The notes beneath the pieces were generated by a model that made no database searches, had not been told where the DNA came from, and worked only from the letters and a program-made list of their open reading frames with translations. The position numbers and the translations under genes were made by a program. From JAJVID01 sp035275805 (lineage in GTDB: Bacteria; Acidobacteriota; Blastocatellia; RBC074), in the NCBI GenBank assembly GCA_035275805.1, contig DATEMG010000431.1:1-11724 (forward strand): a stretch of DNA of 11,724 bases. Reading direction: 5' to 3'. Position 1 is the first letter of the stretch, and every line of letters starts with the position of its first letter. Shown here piece after piece: positions 1 through 7,728 of this stretch.

Positions 1-1
1 G

Positions 2-886
2 ATCATATTAGCGGGTGTTGTAACAAGAATTAATCGTGGGCGAAGCGCCCCCGATGCCGAATTCATCTCCATCCAAGCTGGCGCTGTGGATGGAGTATTC
101 TTCGGCGGATTAGATAAAGAAACCAGTGAAAAATTATTTGAAGGGGGGAACTATACTACAATTTCTCGGCCGATCGCCCGGGAATTTGCCGAGATTGTGT
201 TGCGCCGATTAGCTCCGCAGAATCAGGTCGCCATTATTCAATATGCAGACCGAGTGGAGATGCTGCAAGACTGGACGCGCAATCCTGATGAGGGGATTAG
301 CGCTCTGCGAGACGGGTTCCGGGCCAGTTTCAAAGCGCGTTTTTATGACGCGCTCGAATTAGCCGCGGTTCGGTTGCAAAACGCCCCGGCCGGCCGCCGC
401 GTTTTGGTCTTAGTGACAGACGGCCTGGATTCGGCGAGCATGTCCGCAAAACAATCGGCGTTTGAGCATGTGATGGCGACTGGCGCTTCGATATACGTAA
501 TCAGTTGGACAGAGATTATTCTTGCCGAAGCTCGGAAGCTGTTGAAAAAAAAGCGCTTCTCACGTGAGATATTGAGTCCGCCGACGTTCAAACGCGCGCG
601 CGAGCTCAAACAATATATCGAACAGGTGGAAAGCGCGGCTGAAGACTTGAAGACGCTGACCGTCGAGAGTGGGGGCGAATATTGGCGCCCCGCAGTGGTC
701 AGTGAATTTATGCTCCACAGACCGGATAGGTTGGTCAGTGAAGTTGACTCGGAGTACACACTCACTTACCTCTCCCAAAAAGATAAGCTTGATCGGCCAG
801 CGAACATTCCTGAGATTCACATAGCGCGGCCGGGCAGGTCGGTTTTCACGCGGCAGGCGGTCAAAGTCAAGAGAGAGGCGCGCTGA
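2..886 (+). CDS. VWFA-related (Acidobacterial-type) protein, 5'-truncated by the window edge
   Basis: The frame is open from the left edge, so the GTG at 86 is probably internal and the true start lies outside. About 294 codons are visible. Counting from GTG 86, the von Willebrand factor A fold is seen as helix 'IAREFAEIVLRRLAP' with strand 'NQVAIIQYADRVEMLQDWT' (residues 29-65; the T suits the second MIDAS position), helix 'FYDALELAAVRL' and strand 'RRVLVLVTDGLDSASM' (about 105-120; the DG suits the third MIDAS position). The tail 'LVSEVDSEYTLTYLSQ' followed by 'IHIARPGRSVFTRQ' resembles the C-terminal part of the VWFA-related Acidobacterial domain, where a protein in this family typically has a helix, a QY-LGY-like strand and a final beta strand. 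The first MIDAS element (DxSxS) is not in the visible part. Family members are mostly secreted, with unknown ligands. There is no neighbour in the same direction within 300 nt, so it is not in an obvious operon. Confidence 0.8.
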   Translation: MILAGVVTRINRGRSAPDAEFISIQAGAVDGVFFGGLDKETSEKLFEGGNYTTISRPIAREFAEIVLRRLAPQNQVAIIQYADRVEMLQDWTRNPDEGISALRDGFRASFKARFYDALELAAVRLQNAPAGRRVLVLVTDGLDSASMSAKQSAFEHVMATGASIYVISWTEIILAEARKLLKKKRFSREILSPPTFKRARELKQYIEQVESAAEDLKTLTVESGGEYWRPAVVSEFMLHRPDRLVSEVDSEYTLTYLSQKDKLDRPANIPEIHIARPGRSVFTRQAVKVKREAR

Positions 887-922
887 GCGCAGCAGTTCCG
901 ACGCCCGTTCTTCGATCAATTC

Positions 923-1040
923 CCAAAAACATTGGGACATGATCAACCACGGGGGCGAGGGGAACACGTGGGCTATGATTATTGTTTTTCCCCGTGATGC
1001 TCCGCGCCCCGGTGGTTGATCATGTCCCAATGTTTTTTGG
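923..1040. repeat. Long inverted repeat, 118 bp (MITE-like or hairpin element)
   Basis: The left arm (923-957, beginning CCAAAAACATTGGGACATGA) is the reverse complement of the right arm (1005-1040, ending ATCATGTCCCAATGTTTTTTGG). They differ by one A in the A-run and one G/C mismatch at 951/1011. The spacer is 47 bp and carries no coding sequence; it has a smaller GGGGAA/TTCCCC complementarity. No clear target-site duplication flanks it. It lies 37 nt after the VWA gene, so it could end transcription, although its length and dyad ends also suit a small non-autonomous mobile element. Confidence 0.85.
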
Positions 1041-1057
1041 TCTAATTTAACGCCTAA

Positions 1058-1210
1058 GTCATAACCGCCATTATATTGGCAGGTGTGGCGTTCTCCGCTA
1101 TGCTGGTTCCGGCGCGGGCGGGCTATGCTAATGGATCCGACGGTGGTGTTGTTCAACGAATAAGCCTGACTCTTTATTTCATTTTTCACTTTCCATTTGT
1201 CAATGGTTGA
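1058..1210 (+). pseudogene. Possible signal-peptide remnant (no start codon)
   Basis: This frame follows an in-frame TAA at 1055 and ends at TGA 1208-1210. It reads ITAIILAGVAFSAMLVPARA, then GYANGSDGGVVQR, which is a very good hydrophobic export signal with an A-R-A type cleavage site. There is no ATG, GTG or TTG at its head, and it begins only 18 nt after the right end of the 923-1040 inverted repeat. The second half becomes AT-rich and does not look coding. One reading is a decayed exported-protein gene whose start was removed when the repeat element arrived. Chance is a real alternative for a stretch of 50 codons. Confidence 0.25.
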
Positions 1211-1224
1211 GGGTGTTCTCTGCG

Positions 1225-1952
<728 letters not shown>

Positions 1953-1956
<4 letters not shown>

Positions 1957-4490
1957 AATTCATCCTCAATATGGCCTGGCGCGAGATGCGCGCGTCGTGG
2001 CGGCGGCTGTCGCTCTTCTTTCTTTGCATCGCCATCGGCGTCGGCTCCATCGTCAGCCTGCGCTCAATGGTACAGAATATGAGGGCTGCGGTCGGGCGCG
2101 ATGCGCGGGTTATGTACGCATGTGACGTGCAGGTGGGATCCAACCAGCCATGGACGCCGGAGGTCGAGGCGGTGGTCGCACGCTACTTCGACTCGCCGCT
2201 CGTGGCGGCGCACACGGAAGTGAAAGGTACGCAGACGATGATACGTTCTGTGAAGGATCCGAACGCGCCGCCCATCATGGTCCTGCTGCTGGGGGTACAG
2301 GAGCAGTACCCGTTGTACGGCGAGATACAACTGACGGACGGGGCCCGGTACGCGCACTCAATGTTGAGGGGATACGGCATACTCCTGACGTCCGGATTGA
2401 TGACGCAACTCGGTCTCAAGATCGGCGATGAGGTCAATCTCGGGCTGTTGACATTCACTGTCCGCGGAGCGATCGAGAATATGCCGGGCTATGGGGTCAT
2501 TTCCAGGCCCCTACCGCGCGTGTTGGTGGATTACGCCGATGCGCCTGAGGCGGGGCTGACAATATTCGACAGCTTTATGTGGGCGCGTCTTTTCAAAGCG
2601 CGCGAGGGGAAGGATCAGGCGCTTCGGAGGCAGCTGGAGCGCGATCTCAGGCCGCATAGGTCCTACTGGCTGGGGTCGTTCCGCGGCATGCAGAATTTTG
2701 CGAATCAGGTACTTGAGCGTATGGAGGCTCAATTGAGCCTTGCCGGGCTGGTGATCCTGATCCTGGGCGGGATCGGCATTTCCAGCGTGACTCGTGTCTT
2801 CATCCAGCAGAAGATGAAGACCATCGCCATCCTCAAGTGTCTGGGCGGCGACAACCGGCATGTGCTCGGCGCGTATCTGGCGCAAGCGCTCGCGCTCTGT
2901 GTTGTCGGCAGCCTGCTAGGCCTGTTGTTCGCCGGCGCGATGACGCTCGTCATTGCCAGGCTATTTGACGGCGTCCTCCCTTTTCAGGTTGAAGCCGGCC
3001 TGACCTGGCGGGCGGCCCTCCAGGGGATCGGCGTCGGCGCGCTCGTCACGTTGCTCTTCTCATTGCCGTCCTTGCTGGAAATTCGGCTGGTCAAGCCGAT
3101 GCTCGTGATGCGGCAGAATATGGCGGGCGAGAAACGGCGAATTGACTGGCTTAGCCTGGGCGTCGGGCTGCTGATTGTGCTTGCGCTGTTTGCGCTGACG
3201 AGCTATCAGGCAAGCTCACTCAGAATCGGCGGGATATTCATAGGGATGCTGGTTGGGACGGCGTTGGTCCTCAACCTGATAGGCGCGGGGCTGATGCGAT
3301 TATTGCGCCGCGCGCGACGACTGCCGTCATTTGTCTTGCGCCAGGGAGTTGGGAGCCTCTACAGACCTGGCAATCAGACGAAGATGATCCTGATTGCGGT
3401 CGGGCTTGGCACGTTGTTCGTCACCGCGATGCGCCTGCACCAGGCGAATCTGAAGCGCGAGTTGAATGTCGATCTCAGCCTGGCCGCGGCTGATATGTAC
3501 CTGTTCGATATTCAAATTGATCAGCGCCAGGCCGTCGAGGAGACTGTCATGCGTCTGGCAGGCGCGGCGCCGGAGATCATTCCCGTAGTGCGGGCGCGGC
3601 TAGTCGAGATCAAACGCGCTCCTGACTACTCTCAGCCCCTTAAGAGAGCGGACCTCAACAAATTCGGGCGTGAGCATCGGGTTACTTACAAGTCTGATCT
3701 GGCAAGGGATGACGAGACGGTCGTCGCCGGCAAATTATGGGAGCCGACGCCCGGCGCCGAACCGGAGGTATCGGTGGAGTATATCCAAGGCCGCGACTAC
3801 AACCCCGCCGTCGGCGACTTAATGATCTTCGACCTTACAGAGCGGTGCATTGCGGCTAAGGTCACCAGCGTCCGTCGCAGAATGGAAGGCTTCTCGGTGA
3901 CCTCCGACTACTTTCGCTTTGGCATTATCTTCCGGCCCGGCGCGCTCGAAGACGAGCCGCAAATCTTCGCCAGCGCGTTCAAAGGCCCGCCGCCTGGCGC
4001 TCATCGCGCGCAATTACAACGAGAGTTGGTCGATAGCTTCCCGAACGTTTTGTCGCTTGACGTCTATGATCATGCCGCAGTTATAAGGAAGAAGCTCAAT
4101 GACGTCTCGCTCGCCGTGAATTTCCTCAGCGTATTCGTCTTCCTATGCGGCGTGTTGATCCTGACCGGCTCGGTAGCGATGACCAAGATTCATCGCCTCT
4201 ACGAAGCGGCGATTCTCAAGACTCTGGGCGCGGAGAAGAAGCTCATCGTTTACATTACGCTCATCGAATACGGCGTACTCGGTCTGCTGGCCGGCGTGAC
4301 TGGCTCGACCGCCGCGATTGCGCTGACGTGGTTGTACAGCAAGTACGGCGTAAAAGCTCCCTGGCAGCTCATTCCCTCAATCAATCTCATCGGAGTGGCG
4401 GCGGCGCTGCTGCTGGTCATGACGGTGGGCGTGTTTTCGAACTGGGAAGTAATGACGAAGAAGCCACTCGGTATTTTGCGGGAGGAGTGA
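1953..4490 (+). CDS. ABC transporter permease with two FtsX domains (YbbP/DevC/MacB-like)
   Basis: This is an 845-residue inner-membrane subunit that partners the ATPase just upstream. The layout is TM1 (about 19-38), a first extracytoplasmic MacB-PCD-like domain (40-255), TM2-4 (262-284, 305-335, 353-375), TM5-7 (398-417, 425-449, 477-494), a second extracytoplasmic domain (about 495-715) and TM8-10 in the last 130 residues. This ten-helix plan with two FtsX blocks is typical of the YbbP-like group, usually about 800-850 residues. Both coupling helices that touch the ATPase are visible: KTIAILKCLGG (289-299) and EAAILKTLGAEKK in the second block, followed by the typical IEYGVLGLLAG. GGAGGAGG (1944-1951) is a strong ribosome site and the ATGA overlap couples translation. 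With no periplasmic adaptor or outer-membrane gene nearby, a role in lipoprotein, lipid or hydrophobic-compound export is only an inference. Confidence 0.93.
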
Positions 4491-4716
4491 ACCCCTACCC
4501 AGGTCCGTATTCATTATCAACTGAAATTTGCTCTTGAGCGGGTTTATCTCTCTGTCTCACGGAACCCTGGTAACGCGCAGATCGTTAATCACCGCGGTTA
4601 CACTTCCAGGTTTACGGCGGGAAGACGAGGAGCGGGGCAGAATGATGTCAGACCCTGATGACAGCTATTTCAGTTGATCCGCTGACATTCGACTGTAAAC
4701 AAATAGGAGGTCAAAT

Positions 4717-6033
4717 ATGCGACGGGTTCTCTTTTCTCTACTCATCTCTTTGCTGTGGCTTGGCTCGTTGACTGCGGCGGCGCTCGCCCAGGCGGCCGGC
4801 GCGAAAGGCACCGACATCTCCGGGGCATGGATTTTGATCGAGTTGTTTCCCGATGAGGCTCATACGCACCGAATGAGTCTGCAAGTCGCCGGCAACAAGA
4901 TCACCGGCCACTCCGGCCAGTCCAAAATCGAAGGGACGATTGATGGTTCGGCGATCACTCTGAAATGGCTGACGCCCGATGGTCGCGTAGACGCGACGTA
5001 TACCGGCAATCAGCAGGATGGCGCTTTGAAAGGCGAAGGTGATTGGGGCGGCGTCAAGCTTCAATGGAACGCGCGGCGGCCCGCGACCAGGCCCGAAGGC
5101 GGGCCGCGCACGCACGCGTTTACGCCCACCCAGTTTCACCGCACATTTTCATACGCCATTCCGCCAGCGTTGCGAATCTTTCCGGGCGACACGGTGAAGA
5201 CGCGGAGCGTTGACGCCGGGGGCAGGGATGAGAATTCTGTCCGCCGTTCAATGGGGGGTAATCCGTTGACCGGTCCGTTTTACGTGGAAGGGGCGATTCC
5301 AGGCGACACGCTGGTAATCAAATTGAATCGGGTCCGAACCAATCGCGACTGGGCGCAAAGCGGGCAGATGATCATGGCCAACGCGCTTGACCCCTGGTCT
5401 CTGATGAATATGAAACGCGCCCAGAACTTCAGCAGCCGCTGGAACCTGGATAGTGAGAAGGGCATCGCCTATCTGGAAAAACCGACTGATCCGCTGAAAG
5501 GCTTCACCGTTCCGTTGCAGCCGATGCTCGGTTGTGTCGGAGTCGCCCCTCCGGGCCGTGACGTGATCAGGACTGGGGATTCGGGTGTCTTCGGCGGCAA
5601 TATGGACTACAACCAGATTCGCGAAGGAACGACGGTCTATCTGCCCGTCTTTCACGACGGCGCATTGCTGTTTATGGGCGACGGCCACGCCGCGCAAGGC
5701 GACGGCGAATTGACGGGCGACGCGCTGGAAACCTCGATGGAGTTCGAGTTCACTGTTGACGTGATCTCCGAGAAATCGATCGGTACGCCGCGGGCGGAGA
5801 ACGCCGAATATCTGATGGCTATTGGGATCGGAGGCTCGCTCGATCAGGCGTTGCAGCGCGCGACGACCGAGATGGCGCGTTGGCTGGAGGGCGATTACAA
5901 ACTGAATTCGACCGAATCGGCTATGATCCTCGGATTCGCGGTGAAATACGACGATGCTGACCTAGTCGGCACGCAGGTCAGCATCGTGGCGAAAATTCCC
6001 AAGACTGCGCTGGCGCAATTAAAACGCCAATGA
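4717..6033 (+). CDS. Exported acetamidase/formamidase-family protein with N-terminal extra domain
   Basis: The protein has 438 residues. A signal peptide (1-24, cleavage likely at ALA|Q) directs it out of the cytoplasm. Residues about 31-120 form a small beta-rich domain (SGAWILIE, KITGHSG, KIEGTIDG, ALKGEGDWGG pattern, like the repeats seen in many acidobacterial exported hydrolases). Residues about 135-435 are the FmdA/AmdA fold, with family motifs GNPLTGPFYVEGAIPGD (181-197), GCVGVAPP (272-279), GGNMD (293-297) and LFMGDGHAAQGDGE (318-331). The last two carry the D, H and E residues that are strongly conserved in the family and are thought to build the metal/active site. Characterised members hydrolyse formamide or short amides to ammonia and the acid; the substrate here is unknown. 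AGGAGG at 4705-4710 with a 6-nt spacer fixes the start. It stands alone: 226 nt separate it from the permease and a hairpin follows it. Confidence 0.88.
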   Translation: MRRVLFSLLISLLWLGSLTAAALAQAAGAKGTDISGAWILIELFPDEAHTHRMSLQVAGNKITGHSGQSKIEGTIDGSAITLKWLTPDGRVDATYTGNQQDGALKGEGDWGGVKLQWNARRPATRPEGGPRTHAFTPTQFHRTFSYAIPPALRIFPGDTVKTRSVDAGGRDENSVRRSMGGNPLTGPFYVEGAIPGDTLVIKLNRVRTNRDWAQSGQMIMANALDPWSLMNMKRAQNFSSRWNLDSEKGIAYLEKPTDPLKGFTVPLQPMLGCVGVAPPGRDVIRTGDSGVFGGNMDYNQIREGTTVYLPVFHDGALLFMGDGHAAQGDGELTGDALETSMEFEFTVDVISEKSIGTPRAENAEYLMAIGIGGSLDQALQRATTEMARWLEGDYKLNSTESAMILGFAVKYDDADLVGTQVSIVAKIPKTALAQLKRQ

Positions 6034-6050
6034 TGCCAGCGGCGAATAGC

Positions 6051-6090
6051 GTCAGGGGCGGATGTGCGGTAAAATCCCGCCGCCCCTGAC
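6051..6090 (+). terminator. GC-rich hairpin after the acetamidase gene
   Basis: A perfect 11-bp stem, GTCAGGGGCGG (6051-6061) with CCGCCCCTGAC (6080-6090), has an 18-nt loop and begins 17 nt after the stop codon at 6033. There is no T-tract, so it may work as a Rho-dependent or 3'-end stabilising structure rather than a classical intrinsic terminator. Confidence 0.6.
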
Positions 6091-6114
6091 CGTCAAGGTT
6101 AGTTCTTCACTCCA

Positions 6115-6681
6115 ATGTTGTGCTCTAAAATTAAGACGCCGCTTTCCTGTTTGGCGATCGGAATCAGCCTGGTCGTCATCATTGTATCTTGTGCGGAGCT
6201 GCAGGCGTTGGGTCGTGGTCGCATCAATGCGCTCGACAATGACGCCCGCGCGCGGCTTAACGCGGCCGTGCGCGACATGCGCAGACGCGGCATTCGGCCC
6301 CGCATTAACAGCGCTTTCCGCTCACAGGCCGAGCAGCGCGCCCTCTATAGGTGCGCTCGCATCCGCCGTTGCCGCGCCCGGCGCGGGATCTACGGCGCCA
6401 AGCGGCCCGGAACTTCGATGCACGAGGCCGGGCTGGCCGTGGACATCGGCGGCGTGGCGACCGGACACCGGCGTCGCCGTCTCACGGCCAAAGGACGCCA
6501 GATGGTGCGCATCATGCGCAAGCATGGTTTCAGATGGCGCTACGGCCTGAAAGACCCCGCGCATTTCGAACTGAGCCCGCAACTCGCCGGTTATCGCACC
6601 GAGAAAGCGGCCATCAGGGCTGGGCAGCGTCGCTGGGCGCCCAAGAGCCGCGCTCGCAGACGAGCGAGCAGACGGGCGTAA
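6115..6681 (+). CDS. Putative lipoprotein peptidase of family M15 (VanY-like D,D-carboxypeptidase)
   Basis: The 188-residue protein carries the M15B/VanY zinc-peptidase pattern: SAFRSQAEQRALY (66-78, where the R helps bind substrate), GTSMHEAGLAVDIGG (99-113; H103 and D110 as zinc ligands) and DPAHFEL (147-153; H150 as third ligand, with the acidic residues around it). Enzymes of this family trim the terminal D-alanine of peptidoglycan stem peptides or cut cell-wall peptides. The N terminus is KIKTPLSC, then a hydrophobic run ending IVSC|AE, a lipobox match with C26, so a membrane-anchored lipoprotein is likely. The protein is unusually basic, with an Arg-rich tail (RRWAPKSRARRRASRRA), which could hold it to anionic wall or lipid. 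No good ribosome site precedes ATG 6115 (AAGG at 6095-6098 is 16 nt away), so the exact start is less certain than the family. Confidence 0.85.
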   Translation: MLCSKIKTPLSCLAIGISLVVIIVSCAELQALGRGRINALDNDARARLNAAVRDMRRRGIRPRINSAFRSQAEQRALYRCARIRRCRARRGIYGAKRPGTSMHEAGLAVDIGGVATGHRRRRLTAKGRQMVRIMRKHGFRWRYGLKDPAHFELSPQLAGYRTEKAAIRAGQRRWAPKSRARRRASRRA

Positions 6682-6738
6682 TAGCGCGCCTGCCACATTC
6701 CATGTAGTCACGACGCTTCAATTTCTTTTTGAATGAGC

Positions 6739-6757
6739 GGCGCCCGTCAGGGGCGCC
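6739..6757 (+). terminator. Short GC-rich hairpin after the M15 peptidase gene
   Basis: GGCGCCC (6739-6745) pairs perfectly with GGGCGCC (6751-6757) across the loop GTCAG, 58 nt past the peptidase stop. No run of T follows. It shares the GTCAGGGGCG core with the hairpin at 6051-6090. Confidence 0.45.
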
Positions 6758-6830
6758 TGCGCTTAGAGCAGTTTCAAGTTCCCGTCCATACATTCACAAA
6801 CCCATTTAAAAGCGCCAAGCGACGGCGGAG

Positions 6831-6847
6831 TTGGCACGAGACGTGCG
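6831..6847 (+). promoter_or_regulatory. Candidate sigma-54 (RpoN) promoter
   Basis: TTGGCACG (6831-6838) is followed by AGAC and GTGCG (6843-6847). The invariant GG of the -24 element (6833-6834) and GC of the -12 element (6845-6846) are separated by exactly 10 nt, as the RpoN consensus TGGCACG-N4-TTGCW demands; the -12 box has two mismatches. Transcription would start near 6858 and give a leader of about 70 nt before the Gly/Tyr-rich gene at 6928. No regulator gene of the NtrC type is in the window. Confidence 0.55.
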
Positions 6848-6896
6848 GTTGAAGACTGCAAGACTCGAGGTTCAACTCTGCGATTTGCTACGCATG

Positions 6897-6924
6897 AGAG
6901 TCATCTGATGGCTCTGAAAGGAGG
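6897..6924 (+). promoter_or_regulatory. Leader hairpin next to the ribosome site of the Gly/Tyr-rich gene
   Basis: 6897-6904 (AGAGTCAT) pairs with 6908-6915 (ATGGCTCT) across the loop CTG, with one G-U wobble. AAAGGAGG follows immediately at 6917-6924, only 3 nt before ATG 6928. The structure could modulate ribosome access or protect the 5' end. The GGCTCT...AAAGGAGGA part is repeated before the paralogue at 7519, but the left arm of the hairpin is not. Confidence 0.35.
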
Positions 6925-6927
6925 AAT

Positions 6928-7293
6928 ATGAATTACGGACGATTTAAGAAGATTATAGTTTCGCTGGCTCTAATGTGCGTCTTCGCGCTTCCTGTAGCGA
7001 CGACGTTTACTCCACCCGCATATGCGCAGAGCGGTGTATACAGTGATGTGGCGCAGTGGCGTCGCTATGGCTATCGGGGCTATGGCTATCGGGGATATCC
7101 TGGCTACGGATACCGTGGCTATGGATACCGTGGCTATGGATACCGTGGCTACTATGGTTATCCTTATGGAGGTTATTACCGAAGAGGATACTATAATCCC
7201 TACTACAGGCCTTATTACCGAGGCTACTATGGTTACCCATATGGTGGCTATTACCGCAGGGGCGGAGGATTCCGGTTTGGCTACCGTTTCTAA
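6928..7293 (+). CDS. Small secreted Gly/Tyr/Arg-rich repeat protein
   Basis: I do not recognise a named family. The 121-residue product has a clear signal peptide (KK at 7-8, hydrophobic core, cleavage likely AYA|Q at 33/34). The mature part is almost only Gly, Tyr and Arg: tandem (GYGYR) units at about 47-75 and a 15-residue block RGYYGYPYGGYYRRG present twice (73-87 and 98-112), ending FRFGYRF. Such low-complexity aromatic/cationic chains occur in surface, matrix and adhesive proteins and can self-associate through Tyr-Arg contacts; this role is an inference. The start is fixed by AAAGGAGG just upstream and by identity of the leader with the paralogue at 7519. The candidate sigma-54 promoter at 6831 suggests activator-controlled expression. 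The internal DNA repeats make copy number likely to vary between strains. Confidence 0.85.
   Translation: MNYGRFKKIIVSLALMCVFALPVATTFTPPAYAQSGVYSDVAQWRRYGYRGYGYRGYPGYGYRGYGYRGYGYRGYYGYPYGGYYRRGYYNPYYRPYYRGYYGYPYGGYYRRGGGFRFGYRF
7111..7262 (+). repeat. In-gene DNA repeats of the Gly/Tyr-rich protein
   Basis: The 15-bp unit TACCGTGGCTATGGA occurs at 7111-7125 and 7126-7140, with a partial third copy from 7141. A 41-bp block at 7147-7187 is repeated at 7222-7262 (35 of 41 positions identical, 75 nt apart, in frame). Most differences fall on third codon positions, so the protein repeat is kept while the DNA has drifted. Confidence 0.8.
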
Positions 7294-7373
7294 AATGGAA
7301 GAAGAATGCCTATCGAAGCGCGCGTGAGTAGAAGGGCTAACAATGAGTCGCCTCTACTTCTGAGCTTCATACA

Positions 7374-7416
7374 AATGTAGCTCTTGCCTACATACAGTGT
7401 AGGTGAAAGCTACATT
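7374..7416 (+). terminator. Two-tier hairpin after the Gly/Tyr-rich gene
   Basis: The outer stem AATGTAGCT (7374-7382) / AGCTACATT (7408-7416) and the inner stem CCTACA (7387-7392) / TGTAGG (7398-7403) are both perfect. They are separated by a 4x4 internal loop (CTTG/TGAA) and capped by TACAG. It is 80 nt after the stop at 7293. No strong T-tract follows, so it may be an operator or RNA stabiliser instead. A weaker GTAGAAGG/CCTCTAC pairing lies just before it (7328-7357). Confidence 0.5.
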
Positions 7417-7518
7417 ATTTGTGCGGGGTAATGCGCGCTGAATATTCGCATTGACGATTACGCGCCCCCTTGTAATTTGTTCACGCTGGAGCGGTTTGAA
7501 GGCTCTAAAAGGAGGAAA

Positions 7519-7728
7519 ATGAATTACAAGCGATTTAAGAAGGCGCCAATTTGGCTTGCATTCACATGTGTCCTCGCGCTTCCTGTGGCGGCGACGTTTA
7601 CTCCTCCAGTTTCTGCGCAAGGGTATCATCGCCGTTACGACAGACGGTCTCGGCATTATTACCGCGACCACTGGAGGCGACGACACGCGTATCGCCCCTG
7701 GACAAGATCCCGCCACTATAGGTACTGA
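7519..7728 (+). CDS. Small secreted Arg/Tyr/His-rich paralogue, apparently shortened by a TGA
   Basis: I do not recognise a family, but the gene is a clear relative of the one at 6928: MNYxRFKK, ALPVAxTFTPP and the AQ cleavage site are shared, and the DNA match includes the leader GGCTCTxAAAGGAGGA. ATG 7519 is the start (GGAGG at 7511-7515, 3-nt spacer, as in the paralogue); a TTG further upstream at 7477 is not needed. The product is 69 residues, signal peptide 1-33 or so. The 35-residue mature part has 13 Arg, 7 Tyr and 5 His and no Gly repeats. After the TGA (7726-7728) the same frame continues for 21 more codons of the same character (HGYFPRVRYYGHPP, then RYYRRYY) before TAA 7792-7794, so the original gene was probably longer. 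Either this is a mutated gene, with TGG changed to TGA as a simple route, or the TGA is read through. Confidence 0.7.
   Translation: MNYKRFKKAPIWLAFTCVLALPVAATFTPPVSAQGYHRRYDRRSRHYYRDHWRRRHAYRPWTRSRHYRY

Noticed and set aside
560..1189. A 209-codon - strand open frame over the VWA tail and the inverted repeat
   Set aside because: It crosses the repeat and is antisense to a conserved VWA C-terminus; the product is low-complexity and lacks a ribosome site.
4562..4663. Imperfect dyads in the permease-amidase gap (GTAAC/GTTAC at 4570-4612; TGTCA/TGACA at 4646-4663)
   Set aside because: Stems are short and interrupted, with no T-tract and no clear operator symmetry; they are within what chance gives.
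4674..4701. TTGATC and TAAACA as a promoter of the amidase gene
   Set aside because: The -10 box matches poorly and the would-be start falls on or after the ribosome site.
7111..7262. CRISPR-like array
   Set aside because: The repeats are in-frame coding repeats without unique spacers of constant length.
7451..7476. TTGACG and TGTAAT as a sigma-70 promoter before the gene at 7519
   Set aside because: The spacer is only 14 nt, too short for a normal promoter.
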